Shown: positions 36,150 to 47,338 of the stretch, one piece after another
Numbering within the stretch: the first letter of the stretch is position 1
How the letters are laid out: each line of letters starts with the position of its first letter
DNA from: Unio delphinus
Lineage: Eukaryota; Mollusca; Bivalvia; Unionida; Unionidae
Assembly (NCBI GenBank): GCA_029339505.1
Contig: JAQISU010000169.1
Coordinates: 5,882,001 to 5,946,000, forward strand
DNA length: 64,000 bases
Direction: 5' to 3'
Notes under the pieces: model-generated
What the model saw: the letters and a program-made list of their open reading frames with translations, nothing else
Told to the model about the DNA's origin: nothing
Databases searched by the model: none
Translations under genes and position numbers: made by a program

Positions 36150-36345
36150 AATAGTGTCAAACGCCATTAGACTTCGTTCCTGCGAATTTACTCTGGCATT
36201 TTCCTGAAACGGAATGAATATAGGTCGTGGTGAAAAAGAACCCTTACTGTGATGCCTTATGTCATATATATGTATACATAACACAGCAACATTATTTTTA
36301 ACAATATATGTGGTCATCATTAACCATGATAAGTTTGATTTACCA
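36150..36345 (-). pseudogene. Capsid protein fragment of relic
   Basis: RPIFIPFQENARVNSQERSL followed by MAFDTI matches the capsid segment near 24,030-24,100. It runs without a stop into the PolB-like segment, so a deletion or rearrangement fused two genes that are on opposite strands in the main copy. Confidence 0.75.

Positions 36346-36350
<5 letters not shown>

Positions 36351-36404
<54 letters not shown>
36351..36404. repeat. (AT)n microsatellite
   Basis: About 27 AT units directly bordering the relic. Confidence 0.97.
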
Positions 36405-36408
<4 letters not shown>

Positions 36409-36474
36409 GTTCAGAACGTACAATAAAGAAAGCGTGATAAGGCAACTGGCTAGTTTAATTTTGGTGGATATGCC

Positions 36475-36545
36475 CAGTGCCGGATTATCCAATGAGTACA
36501 CTCTAAGCACGTACTTAGGGCACCAGCCCAACAGAAGCACCAGAA
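36475..36545 (+). repeat. Possible hAT terminal fragment
   Basis: CAGTGCCGGATTATCCAATG followed by a TTAGGGCACCA segment resembles the 5' end of non-autonomous hAT elements as I recall them. No opposite end was found. Confidence 0.35.
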
Positions 36546-36576
36546 CAAAATTCTTATATAATTGTTGATAAGATTA

Positions 36577-36581
<5 letters not shown>

Positions 36582-36609
<28 letters not shown>

Positions 36610-36690
36610 GGTATGACTCAGCCAGGGATCGAACCCACGGCCTCCCGCTTCCGCGGCGGACGCTCTAACCACTAGGCCACTGGAACGGTT
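36582..36690 (-). repeat. (CT)n tract and tRNA-like SINE head
   Basis: After a CT tract, the minus strand reads an A-box-like TGGCCTAGTGGTTAGAG and B-box-like GGGTTCGATCCC, i.e. a well-kept tRNA-derived pol III promoter. The SINE body is missing. Confidence 0.8.
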
Positions 36691-38790
36691 CACTACGGTT
36701 TAAGAAAGACTCGTTTCGGATGCTAATCATAAAACGTGTATATTTAAATACGTTCTTTATGAGAAAAAAAAACGTTTAATTTAATTTTGAAACTAAATAT
36801 GTCAACTTTACCATTTTATTTGGTTCAAGCCACAGTCTGAGTTCTCTTTGAGTTCCCTTCGTCTGCGACTGTGTGTGTGTGTGTGGGGGGGGGGGAAAAG
36901 AGAGTTGTGTGTGCTAACTGTTGAAAACATTTCAGGACTAATTTATTAATGGCATACAAATTGCTTGGATTTTTGTTGTAGGTGGGATGGGATGGTCAGA
37001 AATGCCGAGGCTGCAGTTGACACGTAGTATGTTCTTATTCATGTAAACAAACATTATCTATACAGGAAGTTTTTCTTCCAAAGAAGTTTTAACCATTTCT
37101 CATGGATGCAATGTATACGCAATTGATATAACACCGTATTATCTTTGTCGGAGACAAGTTTTGTGAAGGCCATCAGGTGTATTACTAAGCATTAATGATT
37201 TCATCTTCATTTAGATTAAATCTCGCTCGAAGCACACCGTTTTCAATGTGGCAGAAAACAAATAATTAGGTACCTGTTCATATGAATTATCGAGTTTTGT
37301 AATTATAGAAAGGTTAAATCTAGAACCAGCGGCGAAATTAAATGTGTGTATTTAGGTATCATACCTTACTTAGCACATCAAAGTGCTGGAAATGACGTTT
37401 CAGTCGTCAACTGTATTGAAAGTGACGTTAACTCTTAGTGTTCACGTGTTTGTTATTAAAACTGTAATCATTTCAGGGTGTGTGAAAGATAGGATCACTT
37501 GATAATATATTTCTTATCGTATACTTTCGAAAAGACGCAAATTAGACAAGTATATCTACGGATACAGTTTCAAGTATTTGTCGGTCCACAATGAAGTAAT
37601 TTGTAGCTAAAGTTGAAACAAACTTGAACACCTCACAGCGCAAGAAATCATGCGACTTTCTTACCACATTCTTGAGATACACCAATGAAACAATAAAGGA
37701 AAATAATAATATTGCAAAAATCTTGGAAGTACATTACTGCCCCAGCCCCATGATGTACAACTCATCGGAAACAAAAACAATTTCTTGTTTGTTTGTTTTT
37801 TAATTCAGAGCTACAAATATTTCGGAACAAAACTTTTATCTAAGTCACGATTTTAAAACAAAGTTGTTCCGTAAACTTAAATAGTTTATTGCAAAAGAAA
37901 CAAAACAAAATAATCCAGACACACCAACCCCACCACAAGAACAAAACAAACAAAACCACAACTAAAGCGTATTTTACAAGCCAATATACGTATTAACCTT
38001 TTGAATGCTGCAGTTTATCATAAGAAAACGAGATATGCTCATCATCATCATCCTGATGAACAACAAGAACAATAAGAAAACTGGAAAGCCAACAGAACAC
38101 GAAGACAAAACTAAGTATCAGCAGAACAATAGCGATAATAGAAGCATATTGCCGAATAATTGTGTGACGTTAGTAGCATTAGTGAAACAATAATAAGGGA
38201 ATGGTATCAAATTATAAATCACCTTATCACACCCTTTCACACACTATTTAGCTGAAGTTTGCTGGTGTCCAGACGAATTAATTATATAGTGTAAACTAAA
38301 TGTGTCACAGAGTTGCTAATTACGATTAAACCAGATATACGCCTTCCTTCAAGCATGTTTCAGTACTGAATTCACATTATTACCTTTCATTACTCCAGAT
38401 TGAAAAGGTGTATTATGTACTAGTATGTGAAGCATAAATAATTATTAATAAGTAAAACATCTTAGAAAAATATGTTGATTTTACCTTTTTGACATAGTGC
38501 TTTTCATACATTTACAATGGTACTGTACGTTATAGTTTCTTCTAGACATGTACTAGATCTAAATCCATACTATCCAACTATGTACATGTAAAGAAGTATG
38601 AATGTGGTTTAACAGTACACCAGCACAAGTTGGCTGTATAATGCAACCAAAAGTTAAAGTCTAAAAATGTGTTCAAGGTACCTTACGGCACGATCTGATT
38701 AAAATCGAGGTCTCCAATATACATAAGTAGATGAACTTGTAATGATCTTGCCTTGCGGAAACGATTGCTTTTCAAAAGAATAAGAGCTGT
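36691..38790. other. Intergenic DNA, no gene seen
   Basis: Short GT and G runs near 36,868-36,895. No exon or repeat family recognised. Confidence 0.5.
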
Positions 38791-38990
38791 GATCAGCGCG
38801 TGATTTTAAGCAAATACCGTCAACCCTGAGATGTGAACTCTTGATTTAAAGCAAAACTTATCGACGCTGAGCTACCAGCGCACGCTTTCAAGCAAACACC
38901 GTCGACTCTAAGTTACCAATGCATTATTCAAAGCAAACACTGACAACCTTCGACTACTATCGCATGCTTTCAAGCTAACATCGATCCACC
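38790..38990. repeat. Degenerate ~50-bp tandem repeat
   Basis: Four or five diverged units built on AAGCAAACACCGTCGAC-like sequence followed by a GCATGCTTTCAA-like segment. Confidence 0.6.
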
Positions 38991-39659
38991 ACCTGCTGTA
39001 TTTTTGCAGTCCGACTGCAGATCTGGGTCTACGCTGTTCGCAATTGAAAATGCATTATTAGTAGATAAACACAGTACATATGTAATGTGATCACCTTGTA
39101 CCGACCACTGTCGTTTTAATCGAACATCTCATTATTGTAGGAATAAGAAAACTAATTAAGCAAACATCTATGTAAATATACATTTACTTGTATCTGATTT
39201 TGGTTTCATTGATATTAGATAACATTCCTTTCATAGTGTACGTGTAACAAATATGCTTTCATCAGAAACGTCATTTCAATTTTTCTTGGGGGGGGGGGGG
39301 TTACCTTGGCGGGCTTGTTAATTTTCGTAAATGGTATAATGGTACCAATTGTACATCCCTAGGTGGGCAGAGCTTAGGGTGTAGGTAACATATTCAGAAA
39401 TATGCTATTTACATATTTATACAACACTAGCTGGATTGGAGCATTATGTAAGAGCTGTACTTTCTGTTAGGCTTTAAAAAAAAAAGAGATTATATTAATT
39501 CATACTATGATCATATTTTGTATCTTTTATGATTTAATTTTGAAAATGTGGCACACATGGTGAAAATGGGTCTGTTGGGACTAGATAACTCTTACCTCTG
39601 TCTAGTTCCAGCACAGCTATCACTTTTAAATGCAACAGAGTACCTAGTTTTGTCACCAA
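38991..39659. other. Intergenic DNA, no gene seen
   Basis: Contains a run of about 12 G at 39,289-39,300. Nothing else recognised. Confidence 0.5.
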
Positions 39660-39959
39660 GACCCATCCATTGGATGATGGCTCCACTGCCTTATGGATAT
39701 CACCGGGAGAAGGAAAGGCTACGGGAGTAAACCCATACAGAAAATCCAAAGTGGAGCCCCCTAGGCGGCTGGCTTTCCACTACGACATCCTTCCTGCAGC
39801 TCCTGCATCAAAACTGGTGCCAAATGTCATGCTCAGCATTCCTTTGGACCCCATCAGCAAGGACGAGGGTGGGATCATGCATCTGGGAAGCCCAGGATCT
39901 CCATACTCCACGCCCAGGCTTGCGTCCTAGAGAGGTCACTCCTGTCTCAACAATCTCCT

Positions 39960-41080
39960 GGCCTCGGTTGAACCTCCCATCCGCGTGCCATATACAGTAC
40001 AGAAAGAAGAGCCGACCCAGCCAGGATTGGTTCAACACAAACCTATCAAGGATGGAACCACTAATCGAGGAGACGCGAAAAGCATTAATAGCTTACAACA
40101 AAATGCCATAATGAATGGAAGCTTGCTGTTCTCAGAAGTGCCCGAAGCAACACCCAATACATCGCTATACAGTGCGCGAACTAGTAATGGCAACAACTGT
40201 GTGAAGGAATCAAGTGCAGTGCCGAGTCCGGAATCATCCATGGTATGTACAGTGGCATAAAGAAGGCTCTAGACCCTACGGTGAAAGTGGTCGCTCCCAT
40301 GAAATCTCTGATGGGAGAGAAGATCACAGACCATGGGCAACATGTGGCTAGATCGGTGGAGATATACTCCTGAGAAACGTCAGTCACCGATGCAGCCCTC
40401 AGCAGCATAAAGAATCCGCCTACAATGGAAGAGCTCGACAAAGTGACAACCTTAGAGGAGCTCAGCAAAGCAATCGACTCCCTCCCAAACGACTCAGCAA
40501 AGCAATCGACTCCCCCCTCTGTCCTACGACTTCGACTCGTCCACTGATGGCATATATCTACATACCAGGTCTGACGTGAGGCTGTTCAACCTGGCACGAG
40601 TTCGCTCAAAGACCAAAGTGATGGCTGTGCTCATCAGGGAGATGGTTATTTTTGCAGATGACGTGGATCTTGTGACCCACACTGAGAAAGCTCTCCAGGG
40701 ACTGGGAGACCGTTTCACTGATGCCTGCATGCAGTTTGGGCTCACCATCAGCCTGGAAAAGACAAACGTCAGTATGCAAGATACAACCATCACCCCTTCC
40801 ATCAAAATTGACGGTGTCACCCTGGAACCAGTCAACAACTTTATCTACCGATGGTCAACCATCAGCAACACTAATGGTCAACCATCAGCAACACTCTCTC
40901 ACTTGATAAGGAGCTGGGCAGAAGGCTCGGAAACTCAAATAACCATCATGGCATGACTAACGGTGTGGTAATACAACGCGCTGACAAGAGTACACCAGGG
41001 TCCAAGTTTACCAGACTTGCGTTCTCAGCGCCCTTCTATATGGACGTGAGACGTGGACACGAGGCAAGAGCGCCATCTCA
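39960..41080 (+). pseudogene. Non-LTR retrotransposon RT remnant (type 1)
   Basis: Linker-like KKSRPSQDWFNTNL (~40,005) and MEELDKVTTLEELSKAIDSL (~40,425), then, after an internal deletion, the RT palm VIFADDVDLVTHTEKALQGL with catalytic ADD (~40,650) and FGLTISLEKTNVSM. A frameshifted CVLSALLYG-like segment follows at ~41,020. This is the jockey/RTE-like type of LINE. The 39,660-39,930 stretch upstream is open but unassigned. Confidence 0.8.
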
Positions 41081-41084
41081 ACTC

Positions 41085-41842
41085 CTTCCAAATACGGTGC
41101 CTAAATTGCATCCGTACGCTGATGACACCCAAATATACGAATCTAGCCACCAAACTGAAGTTGATGCTACCATTCAAGGAGTAGAGAGGTGCATTTCTGA
41201 TGTGAAATCATGGATGACATGTAACAAGCTTCAGATGAATGATGGTAAAACTGAGGACGTTCTTATCACAACAGACTTTCTCATTCACATCCTTTACATC
41301 AAACATAAATTAGCAACACCAACATTAAATTCACAGTCAGTACGAAACCTGTGTTTTTCTGGACAGTACTCTCACATTGTACCATCTTGTCATGAACATA
41401 TGCAAGGCTGCATATCTTGAGCTGAGACGCATTAGTTCCATTCACAAATATCTTTCAGTTGATGCCACTAAAACACTTGTGTGTTCATTAGTACTTTCAT
41501 GACTGGACTAGTTACTAAATTGTGTCTGGTTCATCTCAATATCTACTGCAGAAACGTCGAAAATTTAAAACCACAGCTGTTCGGATCATCCTTAGCGTAC
41601 CACGATCTGAGCACACCTTCACGCTGCTCTGTACCCATCACTGGCTATCAATTCGATCCAGAATGAAACACAAAATTTGTTCTCTGTGCTACGTTTCACT
41701 GACAGACTCCAGTCCAACATACCTATCTGGCCTCACCCATGTCTACACACCAGCAAGATATTTAGGCTCCTCTTCTGACAATTGTATACTCATTATTCCC
41801 ACTATGAAAACGAAGTCATATGGACAACGTTCTTTTGCCTAA
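41085..41842 (+). pseudogene. Non-LTR retrotransposon RT remnant (CR1-like, type 2)
   Basis: Begins abruptly in the palm with LHPYADDTQIYESS (YADD at ~41,120), followed by CISDVKSWMTCNKLQMNDGK, then frameshifted RT C-terminal blocks (HKICSLCYVSLTDSSPTYLS) to SYGQRSFA. Same family as 5,822-6,496 but longer upstream. Its start abuts the type 1 LINE, making a chimera. Confidence 0.85.
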
Positions 41843-42150
41843 CATTTAAGGTAGAAAACATTATTAGGTCTTGGAGTTTGTTGTTGCAGTCGAAAATGGT
41901 GAGTTTTAAGAGCACTCTTGAAAGGGATCCCCGTCTTTGTGTCTAATTTTAATGGGCAATTTGTTCCACACTGCTGGTCCCTGGTAAGAGAAATAACGTT
42001 GTCTATACGACTTTTTTTCATTGTGGGAATAATGAATATACGAATGTCAGAAGAGGAGAGCAAGTATCTAGCTGGTGTATACAAATGGGTGAGGCCAGAT
42101 AGGTATGTTGGACTGGAGTCTGTCAGTGAAACGTAGGACAGAGTTAATTG
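41842..42150 (-). pseudogene. Inverted 3' piece of the CR1-like LINE
   Basis: The minus strand reads YVSLTDSSPTYLSGLTHLYT through KSALKTHHFRLQQQT, the same C-terminal segment as the plus-strand copy. The two lie tail to tail and meet near 41,842. Confidence 0.85.
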
Positions 42151-42760
42151 CTGAATCACAGAAAATACGATTCCAGTGTTTGAATTCTTTGTAAATTTAA
42201 ATAACTGTCCTTGTCCAAGATTCAACATAAAACACTTTAATTTTTCAAGTGTTAACACATGAACCCCTGGAGGCTTTAGCTGTTTTCGCATGAAATGTGA
42301 GTAGGAAACACATTTTGGTGACTGTTTCTGAATACATCCGAATACATTGACTTCCAAACATTTTTCCATTAGCCCAATGCCTATTTGTGCAAACAAAAAC
42401 GTTTTCCATTGGTTATTTTGCTCGCACATGAGCAGAAGGTGAATATTTGGAGTTGTTTTTTTTTTCTTTCTTTTTATTTTGCTTAATGGACCCATCATTT
42501 TTGTATGGAGAAGACTCTTTATAAATATGTCCACCTTGTCCTACTTTTTGCGCAGGTTCACCTGTCTGTGTGCATTCCAGACCAGTCTGCCTTAGATCTG
42601 AGACCATAAAGTTTAAAATCTGGACACAAAATAGAATTCCGACCATGGGCGATTTTTTGACTGTATTTTGTAGTGCAACTAAAATGTCCAGATTATTTGG
42701 TATCATTGTAGAGCTAACTCGGTCTACCTTTCTATAATACAACCCACTAAAGTGTATCAT
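42151..42760 (-). other. Unassigned open frames
   Basis: Two overlapping minus-strand frames (42,534 down, and 42,760-42,413) contain CLEVNVFGCIQKQSPKCVSY and VGILFCVQILNFMVSDL. I do not recognise a family. They lie between the LINE piece and a gag-like pseudogene and may be retroelement debris. Confidence 0.3.
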
Positions 42761-42816
42761 GCAGGACCTCGATGCTACAGACCTTAGTAGTAAGCTATAT
42801 ATATATAGGGGCTAGA

Positions 42817-44010
42817 CTATGTGTTCATTAAAATATTAATAGGGATGGGATAGGCAAAATCACCCATGAGTGATATAGAAACCTTCGACATAAATGGTTC
42901 ATAATTCTCCATAATAAAATCAGACTGATGTTTATTAGATCCAACAAATGTATTGCTTTCAATACATGACTGACCTTCACTTCTTGGAAATAAGAGCATT
43001 TGGTATAGGCCTTGCTTGATTCTGATGCTATTTTTCAATTTGTAGCAAAATGAAAAAAAGTGTCCTTCCTTCTTGCAATGGGTACATGTAGGAAGAGACA
43101 AGGTAGTTCGATCAAGCTTATCAGAAGCTTGATTTTTAAAGGCTGTCAGATTGAGATGTAGAAGGACTTGTATTTAGGCTGAAATACATTTTTTGCCTGA
43201 AAACTGCTGAATGGAAGTCTTACTTACAAAAGAAACTTTATGAGCTAAAGAATACTCATCAGCAGCAGGAGCAGCATTTTCCAAGGTTGAAACCTTATGC
43301 TCATAAAGATAAGTTTTAATGTCAGTATGGACATAGATCTTTAACTCTTAAAGCAATACAAGTTATTTGAGACTTTTATAATCTTGATCAACTTTCTTGG
43401 CTAAGCGCCATATATCATATAACCTCTCTTTTTCTCAATCAAATTCAATACGAGTTTGTCCAGCTTCTTTTTTTATTGTTTCTGAATTTTTACTGATAGG
43501 CCTCACGGAATAACTCATAACCCTTTTAAGATTCCGTAACCAGATCATAGTCAGCACTCTTATGTTCTGACAGGGATGCATAGATATCTCGGGCTTTGCC
43601 AAAAAGTGTAAATGAGTCCAATGCTCCCTTGGTCATTTCAAATTTTCAGTGTTTTCAAAAAAAGGAAAATATTTGTCTACATCTTTTTCTCTAAAAGTGA
43701 TGGGTGACTAATCTAATATTTTTAGCAACATCAAAACTTGAATTTGTATGTGAAGAGGACATTTCACTTTCAAGTTCTATTTCTTTTATTCTAAACTGAT
43801 ATTCCCTCTCTTCCTTCTCTCTTTGCATTTGCATGTCTCTCTCTTAATTCTTTATCTAAATGCATTTGTGTTTTTCTCCTTTTTCTGTAACTGCATTTGT
43901 TCTTTTTGTAACTGCATTTATTCTTTTTGTAACTGCATTTCTCTTCTTTCTCTGATTCTAAATGCATTTACTCTTTCTCTAATTGCAGCTGGATTTGTTT
44001 TTCTCTTTCT
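42817..44010 (-). pseudogene. Decayed gag-like gene with zinc knuckle
   Basis: Read on the minus strand: a charged coil near 43,800-43,990 (EREMQMQ- and REYQFRIKEIELES-like), a helical capsid-like region in mixed frames at 43,330-43,650, and a knuckle CTHCKKEGHFFSFC at ~43,050-43,090, then ISLMGDFAYPIPINIL, resembling the start of a retropepsin. Many stops. Probably a Ty3/Gypsy-type gag unrelated to the nested element. Confidence 0.6.
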
Positions 44011-44149
44011 GTAATAACCAGACATGCTTTTAGTCTTCCATAAAGAAAAGCTGAAAAAGTTTAATGGGGGTTTGGGGGTCCTAACCAATGGGGTCTTGAG
44101 GGGCAGTGCTGGCCAAAAACGCATTTTACACTCATAACAAATCTGTAAA

Positions 44150-44440
44150 ATAAACACCCAAGTACATCAACTATATACAAATAATCCCATATAATAACTT
44201 GTCTTTTTCTCCAATGGACACAGCCTGTTGATATGCCAGTTGAGCTCTTTTTGCGGCTGTGGCAAAGATTTCTTTAGCCTTCCTTTTTGTCACCACAGAC
44301 ATTTTTGGCTTCAATTTTTCTGTATGCAGCTTCTTTTGCAAGTGCTGTTCTGAACTCTTCCAAACCATGATTACCAAACTTCAGCTTTTTCTTGCAGAGG
44401 GCACAAAATGCCAGTCATCTAGTGTTCAGTTTCCATAGAA
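44150..44440 (-). repeat. Dispersed ORF fragment, copy 1
   Basis: [20 protein letters not shown] and a CALC-type cysteine pair resemble 59,850-59,960 and 60,256-60,680. Possibly an N-terminal zinc-finger exon of a hAT-like transposase. Confidence 0.5.
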
Positions 44441-44449
44441 ACTGACCAA

Positions 44450-45584
44450 CTAAATTACTGTCAACTTAATGCTTTGTAAAATTTAACAAATAATTTATTT
44501 TCCTAGTTTAAAGTTAAAGAGAAGAAACAAATGTGTCATTGATGGAAGGACAGAAATTTGGGTCCTGTTTCCTGTTGTTTTTTTGTGTGAAAAGCTGGTG
44601 GTGAATAAGTAGATTGAAATGACAATACAATTGAAATAAAGGAATTAATTCTGTCCTTTATTAGCATGTGTCCTCTATATTCACAGATGTTAATTTTACT
44701 TTAATGGAGGAGCATCTACATACTGACATATATACCCTATTTCAGCATAAGACCACAGCATCCCATGCAGAAACTGTTTCATCACTGAGACATCTTGGTA
44801 TAATACCATAAACCTGAATGTATTTAGCGGTAAAACTCCAAGGGGACTATGTTACTGTACTGTTACAGAAAACTCATTCGTTTGATCAGAATCCATAGAG
44901 CTGTCGAGAGTGTGAACAGATCCCAGCAAACCTCTGCATGTTCAATAATAAATACATTACTGTAGTTTTGGGAGTTTTCTATTTTGGAGTCAGTCTTATC
45001 AATGAATTATAAAATCATTCATTTACATTGGTGTTGGATACAAAATTCCATCAGTGTCAATTTTTTATCTGACATGAGGCTTTGCTAAGTGTCTGCCACA
45101 TAAATAATGTTTAAACAAATGCAAGGTTTCAAAGCACATTGGTTGAAACACCCATGGTAAAATCAATACACTGTCATAATTGTATATTGTAGATAACTTG
45201 TGTAATGATACAAATGCAAGCATGCTGAAAAAAATAAATTAAAAAAATCCACTCTTATCTATATAATTAATTAGACATGAACAGATAATGAAATAATCCT
45301 TGATTAAATTTGATCTAGAAATGAAGCTGACATACCCTTCACAAATAATAATGTGAATATATAACAATTAGAAGAATTATTTTGACCTGAAATTAGACTA
45401 AATCTGCTGTACACATAGCTGCGTAAAACAGTGTAAAATGGCAGAACACCTAACTTCAGCAAGTACTCATTTTAGTACGTGTTGCAATTATTTTTGATTA
45501 CTGTGAAAGAATGTTTCACTGCTGAGGAAAATCATGAAGTGTTTTCTACTTTACATGCATTAAAATGCCAAAATAGTCCATAAT
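44450..45584. other. Intergenic DNA, no gene seen
   Basis: AT-rich flank of the minisatellite. Nothing recognised. Confidence 0.5.
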
Positions 45585-46840
45585 TCAAGACTTCATAGGT
45601 CCATGATTCAAGACTTCATATGTCCATGATTCAGGACTTCATAGGTCCATGATTCAGGACTTCATAGGTCCATGATTCAAGACTTCATAGGTCCATGATT
45701 CAAGACTTCATAGGTCCATGATTCAAGACTTCATAGGTCCATGATTCAAGACTTCATAGGTCCATGATTCAAGACTTCATAGGTCCATGATTCAGGACTT
45801 CATAGGTCCATGATTCAGGACTTCATAGGTCCATGATTCAAGACTTCATAGGTCCATGAGTCAGGACTTCATAGGTCCATGATTCAGGACTTCATAGGTC
45901 CATGATTCAAGACTTCATAGGTCCATGATTCAGGACTTCATAGGTCCATGATTCAGGACTTCATAGGTCCATACTTCATAGGTCCATGATTCAAGACTTC
46001 ATAGGTCTATGATTCAGGACTTCATAGGTCCATGATTCAGGACTTCATAGGTCCATGATTCAAGACTTCATAGGTCCATGATTCAAGACTTCATAGGTCC
46101 ATGATTCAGGACTTCATAGGTCCATGATTCAAGACTTCATAGGTCCATGATTCAGGACTTCATAGGTCCATGATTCAAGACTTCATAGGTCCATGAGTCA
46201 GGACTTCATAGGTCCATGAGTCAGGACTTCATAGGTCCATGATTCAGGACTTCATAGGTCCATGATTCAGGACTTCATAGGTCCATGATTCAGGACTTCA
46301 TAGGTCCATGATTCAGGACTTCATAGGTCCATGATTCAAGACTTCATAGGTCCATGCTTCATAGGTCCATGATTCAAGACTTCATAGGTCCATGATTCAA
46401 GACTTCATAGGTCCATGAGTCAGGACTTCATAGGTCCATGATTCAGGACTTCATAGGTCCATGATTCAAGACTTCATAGGTCCATGATTCAAGACTTCAT
46501 AGGTCCATGATTCAGGACTTCATAGGTCCATGATTCAGGACTTCATAGGTCCATGATTCAGGAATTCATAGGTCCATGATTCAAGACTTCATAGGTCCAT
46601 GATTCAGGAGTTCAAAGGTCCATGATTCAGGACTTCATAGGTCCATGATTCAGGACTTCATAGGTCCATGATTCAAGACTTCATAGGTCCATGATTCAGG
46701 ACTTCATAGGTCCATGATTCAAGACTTCATAGGTCCATGATTCAAGACTTCATAGGTCCATGATTCAAGACTTCATAGGTCCATGATTCAGGACTTCATA
46801 GGTCCATGATTCAGGACTTCATAGGTCCATGAGTCAGGAC
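45585..46840. repeat. 23-bp minisatellite, about 54 units
   Basis: Unit ATTCARGACTTCATAGGTCCATG tiles the region head to tail. The main variable position is A or G (CAAGAC versus CAGGAC), with some GAGTCAGG units. Two units are shortened (near 45,970 and 46,355). No spacers. Confidence 0.98.
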
Positions 46841-47106
46841 AGAACTCTCCTTCATAGATGTTCCACACTGTAAAACACTATCATACAGGAATGTGAGCAA
46901 AAGTTTCATTCATCTATTAATTAACATTTTTTCTTCATTTAAGTCAATATTGCGCCTACTTTTTCAGCTTTCTCTTTCATCTTATTGCACTCTGATTCTT
47001 CTTACTTTTTCTAAACAAAATTCTAAAACATTTCAGTCAACTTAAATTTGACATGACACCGATTTGTCCATTTTTACTGACTGTCGTTTTATGTTATGAA
47101 ATAATT
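46841..47106 (-). other. 3' flank/UTR of DDX52-like gene
   Basis: About 270 bp between the stop codon and the minisatellite; T-rich on the plus strand. No clear polyadenylation signal chosen. Confidence 0.4.
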
Positions 47107-47338
47107 TCAACTTTCTTTGTGAAAGTCTGGCCTGACTGCTTTTTTGTTTTTCTTGGATTTGACTGGTGCAGAATTGATATTCATCAGTGGTAAGACAGTG
47201 GACTCCACATCAGTTACTGAATTTTCTTTTTGTTTAGTTGTTGTTATGGTAACTGAACTATTAGCTGCTTCAGATCGAGGACTCCCTTTCTGTTCTTGTA
47301 CTAACTTCTGCCTCTGCTTCTGATTCTGGATCATTTTC
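47107..47338 (-). CDS. DDX52: DDX52 last coding exon
   Basis: Starts after ...GTTGAAG (47,339). Encodes [17 protein letters not shown], a Ser/Thr-rich stretch, and [17 protein letters not shown] before the stop. The acceptor is unconventional in lacking a strong pyrimidine tract, but frame continuity supports it. Confidence 0.82.

Larger units (their letters stand above)
34345..36345 (-). mobile_element. Second, scrambled Polinton relic in inverted orientation
   Basis: Fragments related to genes of the first element: integrase E-motif region (34,345-34,498, +), integrase C-terminus (34,612-34,702, +), HNH (34,690-34,905, -), helicase (about 35,160-35,285, -), PolB (35,455-35,769 and about 35,990-36,120, -) and capsid (36,150-36,240, -). 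Integrase and HNH stay tail-to-tail, but the whole is inverted relative to the main copy and the capsid piece lies on the PolB strand. Divergence from the main copy is clear, so it is a different member of the lineage. Confidence 0.85.

Noticed and set aside
36610..36690. A functional tRNA gene
   Set aside because: A and B boxes are present, but no complete cloverleaf or acceptor stem is evident and related SINE copies carry the same head.
39548..40260. Overlapping ORFs on both strands upstream of the LINE RT
   Set aside because: Only the later part shows LINE-linker features; 39,548-39,930 has no recognised domain and frames on both strands are similarly open.
45585..46840. CRISPR-like regular array
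   Set aside because: Units abut directly with no spacers and the genome is eukaryotic; it is a minisatellite.
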